Below are positions 20,643 to 30,359 of a DNA stretch of 64,000 nucleotides, one piece after another; the stretch's first letter is position 1, and each line of letters starts with the position of its first letter. The notes beneath the pieces were generated by a model. It saw only the letters and a program-made list of their open reading frames with translations. It did no database searches and was not told the DNA's origin. Where the stretch lies: positions 558,001-622,000 of the forward strand of contig NW_025407829.1 in NCBI RefSeq assembly GCF_003324165.1. Direction: 5' to 3'. The translations under genes were made by a program, and so were the position numbers. This DNA is from Naegleria lovaniensis. Lineage: Eukaryota; Heterolobosea; Eutetramitea; Acrasida; Naegleriidae.

Positions 20643-21882
20643 ATGATCTTCCTCGAGGCTGCTAACAAAATCATCCAAGAAGTGCTCACCAAGCAATTTG
20701 ATCCGTAAGTACTTGTCCATATCCGTATGTTTTGTGATATGAACACAGGACGTCTTCTTTCATCAATGATGATGATGGCTTACTTTCTCTGTTTTTGAAA
20801 ACAAAATCATTACAACCATGGATACATCTATAACAACATCCTCTTAACAACAACACCTCCTTGTATCTTCAACAATCATTTCTCTCACGGGTCTCATTGC
20901 CAATCTATTGTTGATATTTTCCACGAAACCACTGTCATCATTGAATCTCGTTTCGGGTCTTTATTGACTCTCTCTTGATATTGTACTCATCAACAACAGA
21001 GCCACAAGATCTGGAGTCCGTGTGAACGGAGGTGATTTCGATGGAACTAAATTCGTTCTTGAAACTGATGCTGGAAACAAGAACATTCTCAACTTGTCCG
21101 TCTATGTTCACGGTGAAAAGGTGTTCACAAAATATGGTGGTATTGATTTGTTGAAGAAGACACTTCCTGGATTGACTGTTCAATCTCCTGGTCTCAAAGT
21201 TGAGGATCAAGTTCACACTTTCACCATCACTATTGATGTTGAAAAGGAAGAGAAGAATAAGGCAAAATGGTTGCAAGAAATTCCACGTTGCAAGACCACC
21301 TACATGAGTGCTGTATTCTTACAAGCTATGGAAAAGCATACAAAGGGTGAGACTATGGAACCAATTCAAATTCCATATAGACCAGATGAGAATATCTATC
21401 TTATCAGTTATAAGGGCAAGTCATTGGTTGCAGTTTACAGTATTTTGTTCCGTGATCCTGATGATGTTGTTTTGGCAAACGGATTTTTGTGTGAATTCAA
21501 GGATGCCAAGAAAGATCGTGCACTGAACGCTGCACCAAATATGAACTTTTCACAAGGCCAATTGGCTGGTGAGTTGGTTGATGTTAAATCAGTCACTGAG
21601 CCACGTGATGAAAGAACCTTGAAAAAGGAAGGATGGGGATTTGTTTCAATTAGTTTATTGGATGTTCAGTTAAAGGCTGACAAGCAAATGAATACTGCTG
21701 AATTATTGATTGGTTTCCGTTCCTATTTGCACTACCACTTGAAGTGCATGAAGGCTTACATGCATATTCGTATGAGAGAACGTGTCGAGAAGTTGATGCA
21801 AAACTTGAATGCTGCAAAGGACTTGAGCGGTAAGAAGACTGAGAAGAAGACTATGTCTGGTAAGACCTTTAAACAGAATTAG
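20643..21882 (+). CDS. ARPC2: Arp2/3 complex subunit 2 (p34-Arc)
   Basis: Predicted exons 20643-20704 and 21000-21882, with a 295-base intron (GTAAGT...AACAG) that is the longest here, giving 314 residues. The first exon encodes MIFLEAANKIIQEVLTKQFD, matching the universal ARPC2 start (MxLLExNxxI). The second continues NGGDFDGTKF, IPYRPDENIYLISYKGK, FRDPDDVVLANGFLCEFKDA and FRSYLHYHLKCMKAYMHIRM, and ends MSGKTFKQN. ARPC2 and ARPC4 form the core of the Arp2/3 complex that nucleates branched actin for pseudopods and phagocytosis. Length is close to the usual 300. Confidence 0.95.
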
Positions 21883-22060
21883 ATTTTGTTGAACATTTGA
21901 ACATTGTAGCATTAGCAGTTGTCGTCGTCATTGACACTTTTTGTTTTCACCATTTTCCTTATTTATTATTCAATACAATGAACATGTTGTTGAATTTTGT
22001 AAATTGAATATTTACATTTTGTGAACACAATTTCTTTTTACTCGTATCAAAACTTGAGCC

Positions 22061-23633
22061 TCACTTGTATATTAAATATCGAGAACGAATAGTATTGAAA
22101 GCATCTAGGTCAGGTTGCCATGATCTGACAATTTCTTCTACACTCACGGTTGGGTCTAGAATGAGCTGAATCGTTTGGTCATTTCCTATCAATGACTTGG
22201 CAAAGCTATTTCGCCACATCAATTGATTTGCATCGTAGAGCTTCAACAATGATTTGATCAAGGTAAGTGAGATTGGTAAAAAGCTCTGGTAATACTCATC
22301 AATTTGGGAATCGGACGAATAGTCGAGTGGTCTCAACACTAGTCTAATACCTTCACATTGCTTATTCGTGTGAATATCCTGAGTGGGAATAAAATAGGTT
22401 GGGTAAGATATTTGCACATATTTGAAATACATGTCCAATTCTTTTGAATACTGTGAATGCAATAATTGAACCCATTTTCTTGAATCTATAAATGGAGCAC
22501 CAATGACTTGGAATGGATTAGTAGTTCCTCTTCCAATAGACACATTGTACATTGCCTCAAACAACACCAAACCAGAATATAATTCTACTGTATCTACATA
22601 GGGAAGATTTGGACTTGGTGGTAAATACAAGATGGGCTGTTTGAAATATTCTCTAATTTCTCGAAAAGAAGGTCTCTTCTTGGAATAGGTCTTTGAAGAG
22701 TCATCTTTCACTGGAATGATACTTAATTGATCTCCCATTTGAATATTCATTTCAGTGTCAAACAATTTTGCAAGCTCTCCCATGGTCATACCAGTAATGA
22801 GTGGTAGCTTGTAAATTCCAATAAAACTTTGATATTTTAAATCCAACATGGGTCCTCCAATCACTCGTCCATTCAAATAATCAATTCGATCCAAAATTGT
22901 AAATTTCACATGATTTTCTTTAGAACTTTTCAAAGATTCACACATGGTACTGATAAATGTAAAAGGTCTCATTCCAACATCTTGAACATTCATTCCTCCT
23001 TTCAATTGTTTTTGGAACGAAATAAAACCTACCTTGAATGTCCAACACCAGCATGGTGATATTTTTCAACATGTAAGGTAAAGGTTTGTATAAATCATTT
23101 TGAGAATGTTGATCATTATACAAGCTATATACTGGTAAATGAGTCACGGAATCTATGTAATCTCCAAAATATTGTCCAGGAGGTTTATCTCCATACACTC
23201 CATGTTCGGGCGCAAATAAAGCGATTAATTTTAATTTTCCTTCTTTTGATAATTCCATTAATAAATCAATGGTAGATCTTGAAAGAGAATAGGATTGTCC
23301 CGAAGGATTAGTAATGAGTCCAATCGAATGGCCATACAGAGGAGTCAGATAATTATTAACACCTGGCTCTATAACATCTCTAGAAAGAAAAGGCTTGTTT
23401 TGAATTTCATTGTTTTTCCGATAAGGATGATGATGATGATACAAACGAAGAGAAGTCTTCTTGCTTTCATGTGCATTCACCAATAAATGAAATTCTTTGA
23501 AAAGATGTCCGCTTGAAATCATCATGGTGCATAAAATGATCAGAAATACATAAATTTGATGTTTTTGAATTTGAATCGGATCATAATGATAGGTCCGAGT
23601 TGGTGAGTTCCGTAAACAAGTCTTGTTCATCAT
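22061..23633 (-). CDS. Exo-beta-N-acetylmuramidase NamZ-like (DUF1343)
   Basis: Predicted exons 23633-23033 and 22980-22061 (52-base intron), 506 residues. Splicing restores the family motif DIQDVGMRPFTFIS across the junction. Other DUF1343 blocks are IGLITNPSG, STIDLLMEL, LIALFAPEHGVYGDKPPG, LPVYSLYN, LDRIDYLNGRVIGGPMLD and GMTMGELAKLF. Bacterial NamZ removes N-acetylmuramic acid from peptidoglycan fragments. A hydrophobic segment at about residues 27-43 (YVFLIILCTMMIS) acts as signal peptide or anchor, so the enzyme is probably lysosomal or secreted and would help digest bacterial prey. The family is essentially bacterial; the intron and signal show that this copy is a resident eukaryotic gene. 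Horizontal origin is inference. Confidence 0.9.
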
Positions 23634-23833
23634 CGCTCACGATAATGAAATGAATTTGTTGGACTGAGATTTTTTTTTGAACGATAAAAAATCCAAGTTT
23701 GGAAACAGTGTTAATAAAATTCAACCATGTAAATGTTAACACTCAATAAATCATGAGAGGGAGTTCTCTATTTGAATGATAGGTCTTAGACTCCATTAAT
23801 TATCCAATAATGATGGAATCATCTCAATATAAT

Positions 23834-25558
23834 TTAGAGAATTGTATTTTCTTTTTTCTTGCAAATATAAATGGTGGCTTTCATTCCCTTTCCTAGATCT
23901 CCAAGTGAAATGAGTTTGCGACAAGTAATTTCCCAAAAGTTGCGAGCAGCTAGCTGATTTTCTAAAAGTGTGTTTTCAATGGTCAACAACAGTACAATTC
24001 CATCAGGTTTGATGAGTCGTTCTAATTGTTTCACTAATTTTGGATAAATTTTGGAATTTCTTGCATGATTACCACATAGTATTCCAAAAGGCATATCGGA
24101 GATGACAACATCCATCGATTGAGATTTGAATGGAATTCTTCTGGCGTCACATAACATGATGTGAATATTGGTGTGAAGTTTACAATTTTGATTCATGACA
24201 CTGGTTTCATCTGTCGAATAATCCAAATTGAACATTTGAACATTTTGAGACTTATTCAGTAATAAATAGTTTGCAGCGAGTGAGAGGGATCCTGAACCAG
24301 CAAAAGGATCTAAAATGGTGCAAATCGAATTCGGGGAGAATATCTTTTCACACAAAGTGGGCTCTTGCATTAATAAGGTTTTCCATAACATGTAGCTTGT
24401 TTGAGGTTTGAGTGTGGATTTGCCATATTTCAGTCTAAAATCTTGTTTGGTGTAATAGTAAATGAGATCAAGTTCTGGAAAATTCTGGGAAGGCAAATTC
24501 AGAACAGATTTTTCATTGTTCGTATTGACATCGGTTGTGTCATCATCTGAAAAATGGCGAAGCCCATATTCCTGTAAGTAATGCAATGGTGGAGTGAGAA
24601 GTAAAGCGGTCACAGCTCGATCTATGTCCAAATAAATTAAAATGTCAATATCATATTTCTTCAAATTTACGTTCATATTTTTGCATACATGTTGTCCAAT
24701 TCCGTAACCATACTCTGTTGCAATATCCACAGATGTATACGAATGTCGGAGCTGGCTAGATTGTTTTCGAACAGCAGTAACTCTAAATTTTGTTTTTTCT
24801 GAAAACAATAATTCTTCAGTTGGAAATTTCTTGCAGTACAGTTTTCGAAATAGTTCAAAGGACTGTTTCCATGCCATTTCATCTTGTTCACGATATGGAA
24901 TTTCATTCTTAAATTTAGGTAATGCATTTGCTTTGTCAAGTGGAACATTTGGAATGAGTGAAATGAAAGAATACACACAATCGACGGACGGTAGTGCATT
25001 TAAATGTAAAACAAATTGTGAAACATGCTCCATAAATTGGTCACGAGATTCTTTGAAACTTTCATTCTTTCCTACTAAATTAAAAACTAAAAGTTCATTG
25101 TGTGAAAACAAAAATTCTGGCACGTGAAACACGTTTGAAAAGTTCACATCCAACCATTCACAACTCTCCTCAGAATGTATCTTTCCATGTACTCGTGCTA
25201 ATGTTTTCAATTTTCCTACAGGTAATTCCGAAGCAGTGTTGTTGTATTTCCATGTTTTTAACATTCTTGCCACACGAGTAGTGGGATAATCAAACACAGA
25301 CAAAGAAGGCTCAAATCCATGATACCACTCTTTTTCAACTCCCTTCATAGTAAAAAGAGCTTGAATTTCGCTCTTGACAATTTGTTCAAATCCATGTGTA
25401 TGAGTGATGAGAAATTGAAATGAATTTTGGAGTGATGATGATGATGATTCATAGTGTCCATGCTGTGGTGGTTGCTCTCGGATGATGATGGGATGATAAC
25501 TCTCCGAAGAATGACCCACTCTCTCTTCCACACTGTGCGGCGCTTTCATTTTCGACAT
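23834..25558 (-). CDS. THUMP-domain RNA methyltransferase (THUMPD/Trm14-like)
   Basis: 574 residues from ATG 25558, preceded by AAAAAA; the frame upstream starts at TTG. The N-terminal half resembles a ferredoxin-like plus THUMP RNA-binding region (FRVTAVRKQSSQLRHSYTS then GYGIG). The C-terminal half is a Rossmann methyltransferase: PQTSYMLWKTLL, motif I ILDPFAGSGSLSLAANYL, and the catalytic loop VVISDMPFGIL, the (N/D)PP(Y/F)G-type motif of guanine-N2 methyltransferases. The likely reaction is N2-methylation of guanosine in tRNA or U6-type RNA. Proline 1 of the NPPY-like motif is replaced (SDMPFG), as in THUMPD-type enzymes. The choice between THUMPD2 and THUMPD3 cannot be made by eye. Confidence 0.85.
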   Translation of the reverse strand: MSKMKAPHSVEERVGHSSESYHPIIIREQPPQHGHYESSSSSLQNSFQFLITHTHGFEQIVKSEIQALFTMKGVEKEWYHGFEPSLSVFDYPTTRVARMLKTWKYNNTASELPVGKLKTLARVHGKIHSEESCEWLDVNFSNVFHVPEFLFSHNELLVFNLVGKNESFKESRDQFMEHVSQFVLHLNALPSVDCVYSFISLIPNVPLDKANALPKFKNEIPYREQDEMAWKQSFELFRKLYCKKFPTEELLFSEKTKFRVTAVRKQSSQLRHSYTSVDIATEYGYGIGQHVCKNMNVNLKKYDIDILIYLDIDRAVTALLLTPPLHYLQEYGLRHFSDDDTTDVNTNNEKSVLNLPSQNFPELDLIYYYTKQDFRLKYGKSTLKPQTSYMLWKTLLMQEPTLCEKIFSPNSICTILDPFAGSGSLSLAANYLLLNKSQNVQMFNLDYSTDETSVMNQNCKLHTNIHIMLCDARRIPFKSQSMDVVISDMPFGILCGNHARNSKIYPKLVKQLERLIKPDGIVLLLTIENTLLENQLAARNFWEITCRKLISLGDLGKGMKATIYICKKKENTIL

Positions 25559-25737
25559 TTTTTTCAAATCGTTTATGAATGATTCAAAATCTTAAAAGAT
25601 CTTTGTCAAGTTTAGAACATTATTAATGACTTTACACAAACGGTCATTAGTTTCCCAGCACATTCAACGCCTTCTATGATCATGATCTGGAATGGTAATG
25701 AAACAAAAAAAATATTAAAGAGCTCGTGTTGAAAGAG

Positions 25738-27423
25738 ATGATGACCATAGACCGAGCAACTTCAAGTCCTACTTGCCTGCATGGCTACGGATTCACGGAC
25801 TTACCCGATGCTTTGATGGTTGAAATTTATTCCTTTCTGTATGAAATTCCAATCGTTCCCTATTATCATGATCGCAACAGTAGAACCAAAAGATCATCAT
25901 ATGAAAATACACAAGGACATTTCTGGGAGCATCAAAGTGAATGTACATTGGCCTTTCCGCATACCTGTCGGAAGATCATGATGGCACTCGAAAAGGATCC
26001 GAATTTTCAACTGATGAAATTTATTCAATTTTATTGCTTGGGAATTAGAAATGGAAGATATGATGGTATCGAGGAGTTGTATAGGGATGTCAATTCTGAA
26101 AACGTTTGGAAACAAATTATACCAATTGTTATTTATTTGAATTTTCCTCCATTGGAATATATCGAGTCATTGGAATTTAAAAAAGATGTGATTCCTTTAG
26201 AACGAAAATTTAGACAAGCCTATAACCTACATACTTTCTTTGATTATGAAGATTTTCTTTTCAAAATTGATAGAATTGTGGAAATGTTGACCATGTTTGT
26301 GAACTGTGTAAAAAACGATATTCAAAGCAAGCATGTCAACCTCCATGATATTTCTTCTATCGATTTGGTTTTCCCAATTTCTAATGATTATACCATCAAC
26401 ATGACATACTCTCATCTGACTCAAATTTTGTGTGAAGCTGATAGAGTAGTTGCTACTTGCATGTCAATATTTCATTGGAAGGCTTACAAACATTCCTATT
26501 TTGAAGAGATGTATATGGAAATTCCTCAAGAGCTTCCAAGAATTAGAGAAAATTATCAACTTTGTGCTCAGCTATGTACTGCCTTGAAAGACTCTACAGC
26601 TGACAATCAAGAGGTTTTGAATTCTCTCTTTTCCAACCTGAACTGCTATTACTGCGACAAGCTGTCAGCTGCTTGCTATTATTCGAGAAAATTCTTCAAC
26701 AGACATGTCATTCTACATGCACTACATAACACTAGCTGCCTGTCGCAAGATGATTATGACAAGTATGATCAAGAAATTATTGAACGTGCAATATTTGCAA
26801 ACGGTGAGAATTTCATTCTGTTACCTTCTTACATACAACAGCAACAAGGTGAAGAAATGTTAATGACAGCACTTCGGAGAGGCTTGCTTTTGAACAGGCT
26901 ATTAGAAAACAATCGTATGGTGGATTCACCTGATAGTACATTTATGAAAACGAATGAATTATTTTTCAAAGCTATGGATATGATGTTAAAAGATAATGAT
27001 TTTGCATACGATGTTATTAAGACGTTGGCACGAGAAAAGAAAGGTCTGAGCTGCATTGCATATTATATCAAGAGACGTCTCATGAACATGGACCTAAAAG
27101 TTGCACATCCATCCAAGTACAACAAGCACAATTGCCTTTTTTTCGATTGGAAAATGATGTATTTAATTCTTCATGCAGACGGACATTCGTATCGACCTAC
27201 CTCCTTTTTTCGTCCACAACTCTATGCGTCCTATTTTGTCAATGTGTTGATGAGATTGAGGAGTGACACCATTGACAATATTACCATTTGCATTCCACAT
27301 GGTCTTTCTTTAGACACGCAAAATTTCATTATTGAACACAACAAGAAATTCTTTCACACATTGAACAAGGTGGGATTGATTCAACGCTCTGATTATAACA
27401 GCGTCTATTTTAATGAAGAGTAG
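25738..27423 (+). CDS. Possible F-box protein, large helical C-terminal region
   Basis: 561 residues from ATG 25738 (second ATG at 25741; the frame upstream starts at GTG). The N-terminus, FTDLPDALMVEIYSFLYEIP, has the LPxxxxxxIxxFL signature of an F-box-like helix that binds Skp1. The rest is mostly helical, Cys/Tyr-rich, with no repeat family I recognise (LCAQLCTALKDSTADNQE, LNCYYCDKLSAACYYSRKF). F-box proteins select substrates for SCF ubiquitin ligases. The assignment rests on the short N-terminal motif alone, so it could instead be an unrelated helical protein. It is followed 80 bases later by another F-box protein on the same strand. Confidence 0.6.
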   Translation: MMTIDRATSSPTCLHGYGFTDLPDALMVEIYSFLYEIPIVPYYHDRNSRTKRSSYENTQGHFWEHQSECTLAFPHTCRKIMMALEKDPNFQLMKFIQFYCLGIRNGRYDGIEELYRDVNSENVWKQIIPIVIYLNFPPLEYIESLEFKKDVIPLERKFRQAYNLHTFFDYEDFLFKIDRIVEMLTMFVNCVKNDIQSKHVNLHDISSIDLVFPISNDYTINMTYSHLTQILCEADRVVATCMSIFHWKAYKHSYFEEMYMEIPQELPRIRENYQLCAQLCTALKDSTADNQEVLNSLFSNLNCYYCDKLSAACYYSRKFFNRHVILHALHNTSCLSQDDYDKYDQEIIERAIFANGENFILLPSYIQQQQGEEMLMTALRRGLLLNRLLENNRMVDSPDSTFMKTNELFFKAMDMMLKDNDFAYDVIKTLAREKKGLSCIAYYIKRRLMNMDLKVAHPSKYNKHNCLFFDWKMMYLILHADGHSYRPTSFFRPQLYASYFVNVLMRLRSDTIDNITICIPHGLSLDTQNFIIEHNKKFFHTLNKVGLIQRSDYNSVYFNEE

Positions 27424-27503
27424 CTGTAATATTTTTTGCCTCGCGGCTTCTCCTTACTAATCCATGAATTCATCACATCAACACTTTTAAATTATTGCTA
27501 AAA

Positions 27504-29432
27504 ATGTCTCAACCTCACCACCACTCAACGACGTCTCCCCGTTGTGCTTCCGAACCGGCAAATGCATCAGAGGAGCCTGCCTCACACTCACCTCATGATA
27601 ATGCCAACCACGAAGAAGACCAAGAAGAGGATCACCACTCGAATGCATCTTCTCACTCATCCTCACACACTCCCCTCTTTGAAGGCATTGAATTTGTCAT
27701 TGCGAAAGAAACAGTTGAACAGGCTGATTATGACTTTGTTGCCAAATTGATTCAAGAGCATGGAGGAATACTTGCAGAATCCATTTCTGACAACACAGTC
27801 TATCTACTGTCGGGCAAACCGGTATGGCCAGTCCCTCCGCATGTACTCTCTCTTGATATTTGGTTTGTGGAGGACGGTGTCAACAGTGGATTGTTGAATG
27901 AGGAGGTTTATCTTTGGAATTTAGAACTTTCACATCAAGGACCACAGTTGAAAAAGAGAAAACTAATGTTGAAGGATGACGACGACAAGAATGACATGGA
28001 ACAAGAGAGGAAAACCCACACTTCTTTGGAGCAACAAATGAGAATGGCCAACTCATCCATGATGATTGAGTCGCTTCTTTCTGTTGAACTTTGGTATGAA
28101 ATTTTCATGTTTTTGGAAATTGCAGAATTGAATATGTTGAGTTTGGTATCTTGGGAAATGCATCGCCTCGTTCAGGATGATCGTTACGAGAAGAATCAAT
28201 CCTTTTGGATTCGATACTATAATCAATTTATTCAAAAATTGATTTCACAGAGTGAAAATGAATTTTTCAATAGTATTCATAATACGTCATTCGATAAGTA
28301 TGAACCCAAAACTAATTTGAATAGAAATAAGAAGAGATTACTACTTACAACTCAAAAAGCCACTCTATTATTCAATCGAAGAGCTAGTCCTCGTCTTGGA
28401 CCTACAGAAATGCCTCATTTTTCACTTCCAAATTTGGTTAAGAATAGAACCATGATCCATCTTCATTTTTTAAAAGCATTGAAGAGAAGAAAGACTGTTA
28501 GAATTACCTGTGAGGCTTCGTCTAAAAAGGGGAACCATTTAGAACAGGTTCAAAAATACTCTCAAACCATGACTCTCTTTCAAGGACTCTCTATCAAGGA
28601 CCAATTAGAAGCATTGAAGTCGCGAGTCAATGAGTTTACAGAAATTAATTTTGGACCATTTCATGAGTATGACATGAATGGAGAAATTCCAAAAGTTTAT
28701 TTGGATTGGATCTCTGAAAATTCAGCTCTCCTTAACAATATTAGAAGTTTATTTTTCTTGGATGTACATTATACTTTCTGTGAAGTGAGTTGGATGAGAC
28801 TTGGAGATTTGAAAATGGTATTAGAGGCATTTTCTAATTTGGTTCATTGGACATCTCTTGGCAGTCAACAGTTTAGATTTTCGTCCACACATGCTTCCTC
28901 TACAGCATTGAGATCTCTTGTGTTGATTTCGGCAGGATTATCAAAACCGATTTTGGAGGATGTATTTTACATGAAATTACCCAATTTATGTCATTTAGAA
29001 CTGTTTTTAGGGGATGATAATCGAAGAGATCGTCGACACGATTTCGAACCAGAATTTATTCAAAATTTATTAACATCAACCAGGTGTCAAGACATTTTCC
29101 CTTCTCTAGATTATCTTGGATTACGAAATTATGAGCATATTGACCAAGTGACTCTTACCATTTTTGAAAGCCCATTTTCCAAGCGAGTACGCATCCTTGA
29201 TCTTTCTTTAGGAACTTTGAGTGATGAAGGCGTCAAAGGTTTTTTAGAAATTTTGAAGAACGAAGAAAGGATGAATCATGAATTTTTGAATTTGGAAATC
29301 TTGGATGTTCACAATTCCTATCTTTCTCAGGAAATGGTTGAAGAGTTATTGAATGTGACGACACTGATTGTCAATACAACACCTCACAAAAATGCAAGTC
29401 ATCAATGGAGATATGTAACGTTGAATGAATGA
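27504..29432 (+). CDS. BRCT-like / F-box / leucine-rich-repeat protein
   Basis: 642 residues from ATG 27504 (AAAATG; the frame upstream starts at TTG). Order: a His/Ser/Glu-rich disordered region (1-60). Then a BRCT-like domain at about 62-145 (FEGIEFVIAKE, IQEHGGILAESISDNTVYLL, VLSLDIWFVEDGVNSG, ending VYLW). A Lys/Asp linker follows, then an F-box-like helix pair at about 185-225 (LLSVELWYEIFMFLEIAELN). The C-terminal region has leucine-rich-like repeats (LPNLCHLELFLG, FPSLDYLGLRNYEHI, RVRILDLSLGTLSDEGV, LNLEILDVHNSYLS). This looks like a substrate receptor of an SCF ubiquitin ligase with an added phospho-peptide-type module. Domain calls are by eye; the BRCT part is the least certain. Confidence 0.7.
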   Translation: MSQPHHHSTTSPRCASEPANASEEPASHSPHDNANHEEDQEEDHHSNASSHSSSHTPLFEGIEFVIAKETVEQADYDFVAKLIQEHGGILAESISDNTVYLLSGKPVWPVPPHVLSLDIWFVEDGVNSGLLNEEVYLWNLELSHQGPQLKKRKLMLKDDDDKNDMEQERKTHTSLEQQMRMANSSMMIESLLSVELWYEIFMFLEIAELNMLSLVSWEMHRLVQDDRYEKNQSFWIRYYNQFIQKLISQSENEFFNSIHNTSFDKYEPKTNLNRNKKRLLLTTQKATLLFNRRASPRLGPTEMPHFSLPNLVKNRTMIHLHFLKALKRRKTVRITCEASSKKGNHLEQVQKYSQTMTLFQGLSIKDQLEALKSRVNEFTEINFGPFHEYDMNGEIPKVYLDWISENSALLNNIRSLFFLDVHYTFCEVSWMRLGDLKMVLEAFSNLVHWTSLGSQQFRFSSTHASSTALRSLVLISAGLSKPILEDVFYMKLPNLCHLELFLGDDNRRDRRHDFEPEFIQNLLTSTRCQDIFPSLDYLGLRNYEHIDQVTLTIFESPFSKRVRILDLSLGTLSDEGVKGFLEILKNEERMNHEFLNLEILDVHNSYLSQEMVEELLNVTTLIVNTTPHKNASHQWRYVTLNE

Positions 29433-29534
29433 TTGAAAAAGAAATAATGTCTTGAGTGAATCTCTCTCATTCAGGCAACATATTTTGCAATTCTCTAAAT
29501 TTGGATCTTTACCTGTCAAAAGTCTTAAAAAAAA

Positions 29535-30254
29535 ATGACTTCGTTCATGGACGCCCCTTTGCTTGATTTTAGTGTTGGCAATAATAATCCCTACAACACC
29601 AACACCAACATCAATCAAAAATCATCCTCTTCATCACCAACTTTTTCTACGCAAGTCGAATTACAAATTTTAGAAAAAGCCAAACAAATCGATCAAATCA
29701 AACTCCAACTCATTGAACACAGATTCAATACAAAAGTTATTATCGATGATGAGTATCGATCGTTTTTAAAAAATCAAATCGGACAACTTCATGTCTTGGA
29801 GAGTCAAATTGCTCAACTCCGATTGGATGATCATAATGAATTTATTAATTCATTAAAATTGGATGAATTGAACAGTCGTGTAACAAGTCCTGTGAAAAAG
29901 AATTTGGTCGAACCTGCTGTGGCCAAAGTGGATGCACTCACCGTCAAGTCATTCTTGTCAAAGACTGAAAAGAATAATGCCATGAGACGTTGGAACAAGG
30001 CAATTAATGCAGTGAGAGGTGTCAGTAAATTTTCACAAACTTATGAGAATGCAAGAATTAAGAAGGCAGAAGAGATTTTACGGAACCCAATTTCAGCTCA
30101 AATGAAGAATGAAATTCTCGAGTTGAGAAAGTCACTGGTCATTTTGAACAACAAGAAAAAGTTAACTCCAGACCAAGAAATGTTGAAAGAAAAATTGGTT
30201 GAGGAATTGAAAGAGTTGGACAAGAGATACCATGATCAGTTTTCTCAAGAATAA
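29535..30254 (+). CDS. Coiled-coil protein of unknown function
   Basis: 239 residues, single exon, ATG after nine A residues. Residues 1-35 are Asn/Ser-rich (NNNPYNTNTNIN). From about residue 38 the protein is highly helical with heptads: ILEKAKQIDQIKLQLIEHRF, LHVLESQIAQLRLDD, MLKEKLVEELKELDKRYHDQ. A central segment (FLSKTEKNNAMRRWNKAINA) is basic. No family recognised. It lies 102 bases downstream of the BRCT/F-box gene on the same strand and converges on the cyclase gene. Confidence 0.75.
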   Translation: MTSFMDAPLLDFSVGNNNPYNTNTNINQKSSSSSPTFSTQVELQILEKAKQIDQIKLQLIEHRFNTKVIIDDEYRSFLKNQIGQLHVLESQIAQLRLDDHNEFINSLKLDELNSRVTSPVKKNLVEPAVAKVDALTVKSFLSKTEKNNAMRRWNKAINAVRGVSKFSQTYENARIKKAEEILRNPISAQMKNEILELRKSLVILNNKKKLTPDQEMLKEKLVEELKELDKRYHDQFSQE

Positions 30255-30359
30255 GAGATGTAGTTGTGAAAAAGTCATTTCCATTAATTCATAAATTGTA
30301 AATATTGGCATGATAAAAAATACCAAGAATTAATTAACTTGTGGCTTATCACTTGTCGT

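Noticed and set aside
20400-20720. 106-codon minus-strand frame in the ARPC2 5' region
   Set aside because: It overlaps the ARPC2 first exon on the other strand, has no family similarity, and is better explained as leader or intron sequence.
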